From: CAZMHJ01 sp964566075
Lineage (GTDB): Bacteria > Patescibacteriota > Saccharimonadia > Saccharimonadales > CAIOMD01
Assembly: GCA_964566075.1 (NCBI GenBank)
Contig: CAZMHJ010000005.1
Location: forward strand, 1 to 35,901
DNA: 35,901 bases
Direction: 5' to 3'
Shown in pieces: positions 15,054 to 22,956 of this stretch. The position numbers were made by a program, and so were the translations under genes. The first letter of the stretch is position 1, and each line of letters opens with the position of its first letter. The notes beneath the pieces are model-generated. The model was not told the DNA's origin, ran no database searches, and saw nothing but the letters and a program-made list of their open reading frames with translations.

Positions 15054-15082
15054 ACTATACCGTCTAGAAGTAAAAAATACAA
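15054..15082 (-). promoter_or_regulatory. Promoter of the ileS T-box transcript
   Basis: TTGTAT (15082-15077) and TATAGT (15059-15054) on the minus strand with a 17-bp spacer. The -35 begins immediately after the stop codon of the redoxin-like gene, so ileS can be transcribed independently of nrdJ. The expected start is near 15047, just upstream of the T-box. Confidence 0.68.
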
Positions 15083-15349
15083 CTAGTTAGCACGGTCGTA
15101 GTACATAACTTCGTTCAAAAGTGGTAGGTTTTCACCTTGCCACATCTGTAACATCTGCCCGTCATCACTTGTAGCTACAACTGCTGGATACATCGTAATA
15201 TCATACAGTTTTGCCAAATTCCAACCGTCTTGAGTGTTTAAATCGTACAACGAAAGTGAGCGGCCCGTTTGCTTTTGGTAATCATGTTCAAACTCGAGTA
15301 CAACTCGTTCTTGTTCTGAATTACTTCGGTAAAGGACCGCTACTTTCAT
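15083..15349 (-). CDS. Small thioredoxin-fold protein without the CxxC motif
   Basis: An 88-residue protein. It looks like a reduced thioredoxin/glutaredoxin fold: a first strand MKVAVLYRS, a helix, LSLYDLNTQDG, then LYDITMYPAVVATSDDG, where MYP occupies the place of the cis-proline loop, and a C-terminal helix. There is no cysteine at all; the active-site position reads SNSE. It starts 18 nt after the nrdJ stop in the same direction and is surely co-transcribed with nrdJ. A link to the reductase (accessory or structural) is inferred from position. It cannot do dithiol chemistry. Confidence 0.78.
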   Translation of the reverse strand: MKVAVLYRSNSEQERVVLEFEHDYQKQTGRSLSLYDLNTQDGWNLAKLYDITMYPAVVATSDDGQMLQMWQGENLPLLNEVMYYDRAN

Positions 15350-15367
15350 ATTCCACCCTTTTCGTTA

Positions 15368-18133
15368 TTAGCTACAACCAGTTGTTGAGCCACAAGCTGT
15401 ACAAACATAGCAGCTTCCGGCACGTTGGGTTTGGTTACCACAGTTATAGCATAACGGTGCTGTCGTGTCTTTAGCAACTGGTTTTGATACCTTTGCAGCT
15501 GGTTCGGCAGCAGTAACTACCGTTGGCTGTGGTGCAGTTTGCTCAGCAACAACTTCTTCTGCGACTGGCACGTCAAGTAATGTTGTCTGATCATCCATTG
15601 GCATATCATCAAGATCTGCAAGCCCGAGTTCCAACCTGTCATCAAATGATAGGTAATCGAGTGCAAGTCGCCTAAAGATATAATCTGTTATTGAGCTAGC
15701 TGTACGAATATCTTTATCATCGGTGATACCAGATGGAGCAAAACTTGTACCCATAAGCGTCTTTACATAGCTCTTTAAAGGCACACCGTATTGCAAACCA
15801 TGGCTTACAGAGATAGCAAACGAATCCATTAAGCCCGAAAGGGTTGAGCCTTGCTTAGCGACACTGATAAACAGCTCACCAGGGGTACCGTCTTCGTATT
15901 CACTGACCGTAAAGAATCCTTTTAGGTCAGCAAGATGGAACTTATAGGTACTACTGTTGCGACGGCGTGGTAACTCACGACGTACAGCTCCCTTAACAAC
16001 AAAGTTTTCTGCTGCAATTGGTGCTACTTCTGTCTTATTATCTTCGGCACCGTCTTTTTTAGCCATCGATAGTGGCTGAGCAACTTTACAGTTATCTCGA
16101 TAAATTGCAATCGCCTTAACACCCATCTTCCAGGCGTCAATGTGCAGTTGCTCAACGTCTTCAACACTTACGTCTTCTGGCATGTTAACCGTCTTACTAA
16201 TAGCTCCAGATAAGAATGGCTGAACAGCCGCCATCATCTTAACGTGGCCAAGGTAATGAATAGTGTTATCGCCCATCGAACATGCAAACACTGGTAGGTG
16301 CTCTTTTTTAAGATGAGGTGCACCAATGATGCTTTTTTCGGTATCGATGTATGCAACAATATCGTCAGCCTGAGCCTTTGTATAACCAAGTGCACGAAGT
16401 GCACGTGGCACCGTTTGGTTAACGATACTCATCGTACCGCCACCTACGAGCTTCTTAACCTTTACAAGACCAAGATCAGGCTCGATACCAGTTGTGTCAC
16501 AGTCCATCATTAGACCAATTGTGCCGGTTGGCGCAAGCACACTTGCTTGACTATTACGAACCCCGTGGAGCTCACCAAGCTCGACTGCTTCATCCCAGGC
16601 GGTTGCAGCAGCACTGAGTAAATCTTCGGCAACGAGGCCAGCATTAATCTTATCAACTTCTTCACGGTGCATTCGAAGCACGTGCAACATTGCTTCACGG
16701 TCTTTGTGGAATCCTGCAAATGGACCAACACGTCGAGCAACTTTTGCACTTGTAGCATATGAATGACCTGTCATAAGTGCAGTAATAGCTGCAGCTTGTG
16801 CACGACCTTCGTCAGAGTCGTAAGGCAATCCTTGTGCCATCAAGAGTGCACCGAGGTTAGCGTAGCCAATTCCGAGTTCGCGGTATGCTTTAGCATTCTT
16901 GCCGATTGATTCAGTTGGGTAGCTTGAGTAGCCAACCAGGATTTCTTGAGCAGTAAAGATAACCTCTACCGTGTGTTTGAATGCTTCGATATCAAAGCTG
17001 TTATCGTCACGTAAGTACTTAAGCAAGTTGATGCTTGCAAGGTTACAAGCAGAGTTATCAAGGTGCATGTACTCACTACAAGGGTTAGATCCATTAATAC
17101 GGCCAGCGTTTGGAGAAGTGTGCCATTTATTAATGGTCGTGTCATATTGCATGCCAGGATCCGCACATTCCCATGCGGCTTGAGCAAACTGACGGAATAA
17201 GTCGCGAGCCCTAACAGTCTTAACAACTTCACCGGTGGTTACTGCCTTAAGATCCCAATCAGCATCAGCCTCAACCGCTTCCATGAATTCATCGGTAACA
17301 CGTACTGAGTTGTTCGCATTTTGGTACTGAATACTAAAGCTATCCTTGCCGTCAAGGCTCATATCAAAACCAGCAGCTTCGAGTGCACGAGCTTTCTTTT
17401 CTTCGAGTGCTTTACTCCAGATAAATTCTTCAACATCTGGGTGATCGGCATTTAAAATGACCATCTTTGCAGCACGACGTGTCTTACCACCGCTTTTAAT
17501 GGTACCGGCGCTGGCATCAGCACCACGCATAAAGCTAACTGGGCCACTTGCCTTACCACCGCTTGCGCTCAGCTGTTCTGCGCTTGAGCGAATATTCGAT
17601 AAGTTAACACCGGCACCAGAGCCGCCCTTAAAAATCATACCTTCTTCAACGTACCAGTTAAGGATAGAAGTCATGGTGTCTTCTACTCCCAAGATAAAAC
17701 AAGCACTCGCTTGCTGAGAACGACTTGGCACACCAATGTTAAACCAAACAGGCGAGTTAAAAGCTGCCCGTTGTGTGGCTAAAATATACTTAAGCTCTTG
17801 GCTAAACGTTTCTGCTTCTTTTTCGTCGGCAAAGTAACCTTCTTGCAAGCCGGCACGAGCAATCGTATCAACAATACGGTTAATGAGGGTTTTTAATGAT
17901 CCTTCTCGATCTTTTGCACCTGGTGTACCCGCAAAATATTTTTGGGCAACAATATTAATTGCGTTAAGTGACCAATCATCTGGAAACTCAACACCTAATT
18001 GCTCAAACACCGGTTTACCGGTCATTGGATTCATAAGTACTGAATCACGTTTGACCCAATTTAGTTGGTCGTATGCGTTTTTGCCCGAGCGCGTAAAGAA
18101 GCGACTCAAGCCTAAGGCTGTCTGCTGTGCCAT
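15368..18133 (-). CDS. nrdJ: Adenosylcobalamin-dependent (class II) ribonucleotide reductase
   Basis: A 921-residue enzyme reducing ribonucleotides to deoxyribonucleotides with a B12-derived thiyl radical. Evidence: QQASACFILGVEDTM carries the first redox cysteine; NGSNPCSEYMHLDNSACNLASINLL carries the finger-loop Asn-x-Cys-x-Glu radical site; NSQASVLAPTGTIGLMMDCDTTG is the phosphate-binding region. The C-terminal half has NSSTYKFHLADLKGFFTVSEY and SHGLQYGVPLKSY, typical of NrdJ. A Cys-rich tail (CYNCGNQTQRAGSCYVCTACG) ends the protein and probably recycles the active-site disulfide. No NrdB or NrdG partner is nearby. The start ATG has GAGGG seven nt upstream. It lies downstream of nrdR, with a structured spacer between. 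Confidence 0.96.
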   Translation of the reverse strand: MAQQTALGLSRFFTRSGKNAYDQLNWVKRDSVLMNPMTGKPVFEQLGVEFPDDWSLNAINIVAQKYFAGTPGAKDREGSLKTLINRIVDTIARAGLQEGYFADEKEAETFSQELKYILATQRAAFNSPVWFNIGVPSRSQQASACFILGVEDTMTSILNWYVEEGMIFKGGSGAGVNLSNIRSSAEQLSASGGKASGPVSFMRGADASAGTIKSGGKTRRAAKMVILNADHPDVEEFIWSKALEEKKARALEAAGFDMSLDGKDSFSIQYQNANNSVRVTDEFMEAVEADADWDLKAVTTGEVVKTVRARDLFRQFAQAAWECADPGMQYDTTINKWHTSPNAGRINGSNPCSEYMHLDNSACNLASINLLKYLRDDNSFDIEAFKHTVEVIFTAQEILVGYSSYPTESIGKNAKAYRELGIGYANLGALLMAQGLPYDSDEGRAQAAAITALMTGHSYATSAKVARRVGPFAGFHKDREAMLHVLRMHREEVDKINAGLVAEDLLSAAATAWDEAVELGELHGVRNSQASVLAPTGTIGLMMDCDTTGIEPDLGLVKVKKLVGGGTMSIVNQTVPRALRALGYTKAQADDIVAYIDTEKSIIGAPHLKKEHLPVFACSMGDNTIHYLGHVKMMAAVQPFLSGAISKTVNMPEDVSVEDVEQLHIDAWKMGVKAIAIYRDNCKVAQPLSMAKKDGAEDNKTEVAPIAAENFVVKGAVRRELPRRRNSSTYKFHLADLKGFFTVSEYEDGTPGELFISVAKQGSTLSGLMDSFAISVSHGLQYGVPLKSYVKTLMGTSFAPSGITDDKDIRTASSITDYIFRRLALDYLSFDDRLELGLADLDDMPMDDQTTLLDVPVAEEVVAEQTAPQPTVVTAAEPAAKVSKPVAKDTTAPLCYNCGNQTQRAGSCYVCTACGSTTGCS

Positions 18134-18317
18134 TTTTATACCCTCACTTTTTTAGTTAATGTTTTTTGATAGGTACTTTTAATACCTATAAGGTTTTTAT
18201 TAAAGCTCGCCCTTGGCCCTTACCAGATGTCTCTCGGGTATCAGGTTAGGCTGGTAAGCGCGCTCTACATAACAAACGGCGGATACGCTCGCTCTGCAGA
18301 ACACACTTTACAATCGA
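18134..18317 (-). other. Structured spacer / leader between nrdR and nrdJ
   Basis: 184 nt with no gene. CTTACCAG (minus strand, 18258-18251) pairs perfectly with CTGGTAAG (18226-18219), enclosing 24 nt; a second stem ATAGGTA/TACCTAT lies nearer nrdJ. Neither is followed by a U-run on the minus strand, so they are not plain terminators. No cobalamin-riboswitch core was recognised. An RNA motif upstream of nrdJ genes has been described, but I cannot compare the consensus here. Confidence 0.45.
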
Positions 18318-18782
18318 TTATTCGTGCTGTTTTTTAGCGCGTATTTGCGCTAATTCAGACTCAAAGCCGGTTATGTCGCTAAAACGACGATATACGCTCG
18401 CAAAACGTACGTATGCCACTTCTGACAAATCGGCTAGATTAACCATGACAAGTTCACCCACTTCGCGAGAATCAACCTCTGGTTCGCCACGACCATATAG
18501 TTCGTTTTCAACCTTGGCAACAAGTGCTTCAAGCTGCACGTTGGTAACCGGTGTCTTTTCGCATGCACGGTGTAAACCAGCTAGTAGCTTTGAGCGACTA
18601 AATAATTCTCTCGAGCCGTCGTTTTTAATGACAACCAGTTGTGGTCGTTCAAGCCGTTCGTAGGTTGTGAACCGGGCATTACACTGCGGACATTCGCGGC
18701 GTCGCCTTGTTGATTCACCCTCTGCGACATCGCGCGATTCAATTACTTTTGTATCTGCGAATTGGCATTGATGACACTTCAC
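18318..18782 (-). CDS. nrdR: Transcriptional repressor NrdR
   Basis: About 154 residues: a zinc-ribbon and ATP-cone repressor of ribonucleotide reductase genes. The start is placed at GTG 18782 (VKCHQCQFADTKV), because the zinc ribbon should begin at the N-terminus and AGAGGA lies about 9 nt upstream; an ATG at 18821 would lie inside the operator palindrome. Zinc ligands are CHQC and CPQC, followed by the basic RRRRE and FTTYERLERPQ. The ATP-cone spans about residues 45-135 (VVIKNDGSRELFSRSKLLAGLHRAC, YVRFASVYRRF). It is upstream of nrdJ, its expected target. Confidence 0.94.
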   Translation of the reverse strand: MKCHQCQFADTKVIESRDVAEGESTRRRRECPQCNARFTTYERLERPQLVVIKNDGSRELFSRSKLLAGLHRACEKTPVTNVQLEALVAKVENELYGRGEPEVDSREVGELVMVNLADLSEVAYVRFASVYRRFSDITGFESELAQIRAKKQHE

Positions 18783-18817
18783 TGGGGGCTTCCTCTCGAT
18801 TGCGTTATAATGTGCAA

Positions 18818-18870
18818 TCACTATATATAGTGTTTATGTAATTAATCCTATACCCTTTATATGGTGTTTG
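18818..18870 (-). promoter_or_regulatory. nrdR promoter region with NrdR box
   Basis: CACTATATATAGTG (18819-18832) is a perfect palindrome matching the NrdR-box pattern, 36 nt before the GTG start. A weaker related site (ACCCTTTATATGGTGT, 18852-18867) lies 34 bp away centre to centre, close to the three-turn spacing of NrdR box pairs. A possible promoter is TTGCAA with TAGGAT at 17 bp on the minus strand. Autoregulation and control of nrdJ through the same transcript are inferred. Confidence 0.72.
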
Positions 18871-18920
18871 CAAGTAAAAAATGTCGTAATTTTATAAACA
18901 GCCACATCAGGCTAATACGG

Positions 18921-20258
18921 CTATTTCTTATCTGTTTCGTCGTCTTTTTTGCGGCGCTTTAGGCGGCGTAAAAAGCTTGGTTTATCAAATTTATCTTCTT
19001 CTTTGTCATCATCGGCATCAAAAGACCAAATATTTGGCAGTGGTTTTTCGTCTTTTTCTTTAATATCAATTGATGCTTCTTCTGACTTTTGCTTATCAAG
19101 ATTTAGATCTACTGACTTAATGTCTTCGTCACTAATAGATTTTACTGTTTCGGTTGCGGGCACTTCTACTACAGGTTCTTCTGCTTCGTCTTCATGGTCT
19201 GCAAACTGGGCTGCCAGCTTGGCCGCATCAGGATCGACATCATCTTCGTCGTCAGAGGCGGTTGATGCAAGTGGCGTTGTAACTTTTTGTCGATTTGCAT
19301 AATATGCAGCGTCAAAGCCAGTCGCAACAACCGTAATAATGATTTCGCCTTCTAAGCTTGGGTCAATGGTTGCACCAAAAATAATGTTTGCGTCTGGGTC
19401 GGCCGCTGCGGTAATAGCTTCGGCTGCAGCATTAATTTCGTGCATCGACATATCAAGTCCGCCAATAACATTAAATAAGATGCCACGGGCACCATCGATT
19501 GATACCTCTAGTAGAGGTGATTCGATTGCCTGATGGGCTGCTTCTACTGCACGGTCATCGCCACTAGCACGACCTATACCCATGAGTGCAGAGCCAGCAT
19601 GGCTCATAACCGTTTTAACATCGGCAAAGTCAAGATTGATGAGACCATGTACGGTAATAAGATCTGATATGCCTTGTACACCTTGGCGTAGCACGTCATC
19701 GGCTACCTTAAAGGCTTCGAGTAGTGGTGTTTTACGGTCAATGGTCTGTAGTAATCGGTCGTTTGGAATAGTAATAAGTGTATCAACATTGCCGCGTAGT
19801 TTTTCAACAGCGTACTCTGAGTTTCGCTTGCGCTTTTCGCCCTCGAACGCAAATGGTCGAGTCGCAAAGCCAACGACTAATGCGCCGGCGTCTTGAGCAG
19901 CCTTAGCCACAACGTGGCCAGCACCGCTACCAGTACCACCACCAGCACCGATGGTGACAAAAACCATATCGGCACCTTCCATGGCTTTTTTAATGTCATC
20001 CATAGAAGTAGCGGCCGCTTTTTCACCAACATCTGGGTCGGCACCAGCACCAAGACCACGTGTTGCATCACCACCAATATGAATTTTCTTTTCGGCCTTA
20101 GAATGGTGTAACGCTTGAGCATCAGTATTAACCGCGATAAACTCAACACCTTTAACCCCAGCATCAACCATTCGGTTAATTGCTGCACCGCCAGCACCGC
20201 CGACTCCTACAACTTTTATCCTGGCAAACGTTTCAATCTCTGGTGTCACTTGTGGCAT
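18921..20258 (-). CDS. ftsZ: Cell division GTPase FtsZ
   Basis: A 445-residue tubulin homologue that polymerises into the Z-ring. N-terminal IKVVGVGGAGGAAINRM; the GTP-binding tubulin signature near residues 105-112 is GGGTGSG followed by AGHVVA, where most FtsZ have AAPVIA; RKTPLLEAFKVADDVLRQGVQGI; the T7 loop NLDFADVKTVM with its catalytic aspartate is intact. An acidic linker of about 100 residues follows, then the C-terminal peptide KPSFLRRLKRRKKDD, which matches the FtsA/membrane-tether binding peptide. GAGAAGGG-type Shine-Dalgarno sequence lies 12 nt upstream. It has its own promoter after the ftsA terminator. Confidence 0.97.
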   Translation of the reverse strand: MPQVTPEIETFARIKVVGVGGAGGAAINRMVDAGVKGVEFIAVNTDAQALHHSKAEKKIHIGGDATRGLGAGADPDVGEKAAATSMDDIKKAMEGADMVFVTIGAGGGTGSGAGHVVAKAAQDAGALVVGFATRPFAFEGEKRKRNSEYAVEKLRGNVDTLITIPNDRLLQTIDRKTPLLEAFKVADDVLRQGVQGISDLITVHGLINLDFADVKTVMSHAGSALMGIGRASGDDRAVEAAHQAIESPLLEVSIDGARGILFNVIGGLDMSMHEINAAAEAITAAADPDANIIFGATIDPSLEGEIIITVVATGFDAAYYANRQKVTTPLASTASDDEDDVDPDAAKLAAQFADHEDEAEEPVVEVPATETVKSISDEDIKSVDLNLDKQKSEEASIDIKEKDEKPLPNIWSFDADDDKEEDKFDKPSFLRRLKRRKKDDETDKK

Positions 20259-20296
20259 CGCGTACTTATACCCTTCTCGATTAACTTTCGATTTTT

Positions 20297-20327
20297 ATTA
20301 TACCCTAAACCCCATAAAAGTATTCAA
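20297..20327 (-). promoter_or_regulatory. ftsZ promoter
   Basis: Minus strand TTGAAT (20327-20322) and a perfect TATAAT (20302-20297) with a 19-bp spacer, longer than the 17 bp common in this window. The predicted start lies about 30 nt before the ATG, leaving a short leader with the Shine-Dalgarno sequence. Confidence 0.6.
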
Positions 20328-20329
20328 CT

Positions 20330-20354
20330 AAAAATACACCTTTTTCAGGTGTAT
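20330..20354 (-). terminator. Terminator between ftsA and ftsZ
   Basis: ATACACC (20354-20348 on minus) pairs with GGTGTAT (20340-20334), loop TGAAAAA, followed by TTTTAG on the minus strand. It lies 22 nt after the ftsA stop, so ftsA and ftsZ are likely separate units or partly coupled. Confidence 0.72.
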
Positions 20355-20375
20355 CGTTTTTATATTCAAAATATA

Positions 20376-21611
20376 TTAGCGACTAATGAGTTGCTTAAAT
20401 TTTGTGAACAGGCCACTCGCACCTTGCCCGCTACCAGATAAAGAACCTGCTCCAGTAGACTGTCCGCTTAAAATCATATCAAGCATCATCAGCCCAACTG
20501 CGGTTGTATATTCGGGGCCATTAATGGTGTCAACTAAGCCGCCAACATTCGTGATTTTTCCTATTTTAGCTGGAAGTTGCAACCGGTCTTTTGCGTAATC
20601 TGCGAGTCCTGGCATGTTTGCCATACCACCGACAATGACTACGCCACCAGGTAACCGACGTGATTTACCAACTTTCTTAAATTCTCTGTCAACCTGTTCG
20701 AACAATTCTTCTAGACGAGCCTCAACAACAATACGAACCGTTTTTTCAGGGAACTGATACCGCTTACCTTCAAACTCAACGCTAACTGCCTCAGCTGGTG
20801 GTTGGCTAAAATCGAGTGTGGCATGTGCCTTTTTGACCTTTTCGGCGATATCTAAATCAGTTTTAAGACCAATTGCTAAATCATTGGTGAGGTTTTGGCT
20901 CCCAATTGGTATGACTGCTACGTGCTCGACTTCGCCTTCTTCTAGGATAACCACATTAGTTGTACCTGCACCGATATCAATGACAGCGGTACCAGACTCT
21001 TTTTGTCGTCTCTCAAGCACCGATTCTGCTGATGCCAAACTTGCAATCGTGTAATGGTGCGTATTAACCTGTGCCTTTTCGAGCGCAGCGTCAAGTGTAC
21101 GCAGTAGTGGCACTCCAGCCGTGACTACTAGCGTTTCTACCTCTAGGCGGACACCTTGCATGCCGACAGGGTCTTTGATGTTATCCTGACCATCAATTCG
21201 ATAATTCTTAGCAAATACTTGGATAATCTCGCGGTTAGCTGGCAAATTAATCACCGTGGCGGCTTCTTCGACTCGAGCTCTATCGTCGTCAGCGATTTGG
21301 CGCGTTGGACTACTAATCGCAACCACACCGTGTGAGGTTTGGCTCGCAATGTGAGCACCATTTACATTAAGTGTTGCTCCGTTAATTCTTATGCCGGCCA
21401 TGCGCTCCGCTTCGGTCATTGCCTCACTAATTGCGCTTGCAACGTCTTCTACATGTACGACTGCCCCTTTTCGCATACCATGGTTTTCGCTGGAGCCAAC
21501 ACCAATAACCGAAAGGTTATTTTCGGTTTCAGAGGATTCGAGCATTCCGACCACACAACGGACATTGGCGGTACCGATATCAAGCCCAACAAAATAAGGA
21601 GCTTTTTGCAT
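20376..21611 (-). CDS. ftsA: Cell division protein FtsA
   Basis: A 411-residue actin-like ATPase that tethers FtsZ to the membrane. Phosphate-1 loop FVGLDIGTANVRCVV, the 1C-domain insert in the first half, phosphate-2 AVIDIGAGTTNVVIL, and adenosine motif GGVVIVGGMANMPGL. The final residues LFTKFKQLISR form a short amphipathic helix, the membrane-targeting sequence, after a Gly/Ser linker. It has a promoter whose -10 is seven nt before the ATG and no Shine-Dalgarno, so the mRNA is probably leaderless. Confidence 0.97.
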   Translation of the reverse strand: MQKAPYFVGLDIGTANVRCVVGMLESSETENNLSVIGVGSSENHGMRKGAVVHVEDVASAISEAMTEAERMAGIRINGATLNVNGAHIASQTSHGVVAISSPTRQIADDDRARVEEAATVINLPANREIIQVFAKNYRIDGQDNIKDPVGMQGVRLEVETLVVTAGVPLLRTLDAALEKAQVNTHHYTIASLASAESVLERRQKESGTAVIDIGAGTTNVVILEEGEVEHVAVIPIGSQNLTNDLAIGLKTDLDIAEKVKKAHATLDFSQPPAEAVSVEFEGKRYQFPEKTVRIVVEARLEELFEQVDREFKKVGKSRRLPGGVVIVGGMANMPGLADYAKDRLQLPAKIGKITNVGGLVDTINGPEYTTAVGLMMLDMILSGQSTGAGSLSGSGQGASGLFTKFKQLISR

Positions 21612-21618
21612 AAGCCCC

Positions 21619-21648
21619 AGTATACCGCTTGTGTTCGCTTGACCGCAA
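21619..21648 (-). promoter_or_regulatory. ftsA promoter, predicted leaderless start
   Basis: Minus strand TTGCGG and TATACT (21624-21619) with an 18-bp spacer. Only seven nt (GGGGCTT) separate the -10 from the ATG, so transcription should begin at or next to the start codon. Confidence 0.6.
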
Positions 21649-21657
21649 GAAAATTAC

Positions 21658-22407
21658 TTATAAACGAGTAAGAACGTCAGCACCGTTTTCGGTGATGAGC
21701 ACCGTATCCTCAAAATGAGCCGCTAAACTACCGTCACGCGTACATACCGTCCAGCCATCGTCTGCCGTATACACTTTGTACGAACCAAGTGTTGTCATAG
21801 GTTCGATAGCAATTGTCATACCTGCTTCAAGAATCGGCCCCGTAGCCGGTCTACCATAATTAGGAATATTCGGATCTTCATGTAGCGCATGGCCAACGCC
21901 ATGACCAACTAGATCACGAACGATACCATACCCATATTCATCAAGTACGCTTTGAATCGCCGCCGAAATATCACCAACCTGTACGCCGTCTTTAACAGCA
22001 GCAATGCCAGCATCGAGTGATTCGAGTGTACCGTCAATCAAATGCTGCTTGGCCTTATTATGAGGGCCGACTAAAATGGTTCTGGCCGCATCGGTAATCA
22101 TGCCTTGGTACTTCACGCCAAAATCGAAGCTAATAATATCGCCACTCTTTACAACGTAGTTGCTTGGGATACCATGTACCACTTCATCGTTAACCGAAAT
22201 ACATATAACGCCCGGAAAACCGTAATACCCTAAAAACGGAGGTGTACCCCCTAGTTTTTCAAGCTCAGTTGCGGCAATTGTATCGAGCTCTTTGGTTGTA
22301 ATACCTGGTTTTATTGATTTTTGGACAAGCTCAAGCACGGTCGCAAGCATGCGTCCACTTTCACGCATCGCCGCTATTTCTGCAGCCGTTTTAACTTTTG
22401 TCATCAT
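21658..22407 (-). CDS. map: Methionine aminopeptidase, type I
   Basis: A 249-residue metallo-exopeptidase removing the initiator methionine. Metal ligands are visible: Asp in ISFDFGVKYQG, Asp in MITDAART, His in LVGHGVGHALHEDPNIPNYG, Glu in IAIEPM, Glu in AAHFEDTVLI. The substrate-side histidine is in EVVHGIPS. Full length for type I without a zinc-finger extension. The start overlaps the adk stop by four nt, so the two are translationally coupled. Confidence 0.97.
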   Translation of the reverse strand: MMTKVKTAAEIAAMRESGRMLATVLELVQKSIKPGITTKELDTIAATELEKLGGTPPFLGYYGFPGVICISVNDEVVHGIPSNYVVKSGDIISFDFGVKYQGMITDAARTILVGPHNKAKQHLIDGTLESLDAGIAAVKDGVQVGDISAAIQSVLDEYGYGIVRDLVGHGVGHALHEDPNIPNYGRPATGPILEAGMTIAIEPMTTLGSYKVYTADDGWTVCTRDGSLAAHFEDTVLITENGADVLTRL

Positions 22408-22952
22408 ACAATAACTCCAACATGAGTAAGTGCAGCAACAATATCTTCTCCAACCTCGTTCGGGGATTTTTCGGCATTAATATCTACTACCGGCACACCC
22501 TGCTCTGAAAACAGTGTCACAATAGGTTTAATTTTTTCTTCGTATTCCGCAAAACGTTCGGCAATGGCATCTTCGGTATCGTCTTGGCGACCTCGGGCTA
22601 ATAATCGACTTTTGACAGCTTCTGTATGCGCCTGTAAATGCACCACAGCTCGTATCGTAAACTTACCTGCTGCACGCTCCTGTAAAAGCCATTCGGCCTG
22701 AATAATTCCACGAGGGAAACCATCAAGTATTACTTCTGGTTCATCACCGAGTCGAGTTAACTCATCACTCAAAATAGCAATTGTTTCGTGCTCATCAAGC
22801 ACTTTTCCAGCCAGCATCAGTTCGCGACGGTCATCGGTGATAACCCGCCTCAGCACCTCACCCATCGATACCCACTGCATGCCGTCACGAGCTGCTAGGA
22901 GTTTGCTCTGAGTGCTCTTACCCGAACCAGCGACACCAAGAACAATTATCAC
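22404..22952 (-). CDS. adk: Adenylate kinase (short form)
   Basis: 182 residues; interconverts ATP+AMP and 2 ADP. P-loop GVAGSGKST at residues 6-14; AMP-binding segment VSMGEVLRRVI; ILDGFPRGIIQAEWL, matching the LDGFPR-Q signature; LLARGRQDDTEDAIAERFAEYEEKI, matching the GRxDD lid/adenine motif. The LID zinc domain is absent, so it is the short type. In most bacteria adk and map sit in the ribosomal-protein operon after secY; here the pair is kept but placed with yqeY-like and rpsU. Confidence 0.93.
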   Translation of the reverse strand: MIIVLGVAGSGKSTQSKLLAARDGMQWVSMGEVLRRVITDDRRELMLAGKVLDEHETIAILSDELTRLGDEPEVILDGFPRGIIQAEWLLQERAAGKFTIRAVVHLQAHTEAVKSRLLARGRQDDTEDAIAERFAEYEEKIKPIVTLFSEQGVPVVDINAEKSPNEVGEDIVAALTHVGVIV

Positions 22953-22956
22953 GTGC

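Noticed and set aside
18134..18317. Cobalamin riboswitch before nrdJ
   Set aside because: Expected for a B12-dependent enzyme, but I could not find the conserved core or B12-box sequence. I kept it only as an unassigned structured leader.
18783..18821. nrdR start at ATG 18821
   Set aside because: It would place the start inside the NrdR operator, adds 13 residues before the zinc ribbon, and lacks a Shine-Dalgarno; GTG 18782 has AGAGGA upstream.
18880..18920. Terminator after ftsZ
   Set aside because: Only short AGCC/GGCT pairings with a weak tail (GTTTATAAAATT); not strong enough to list.
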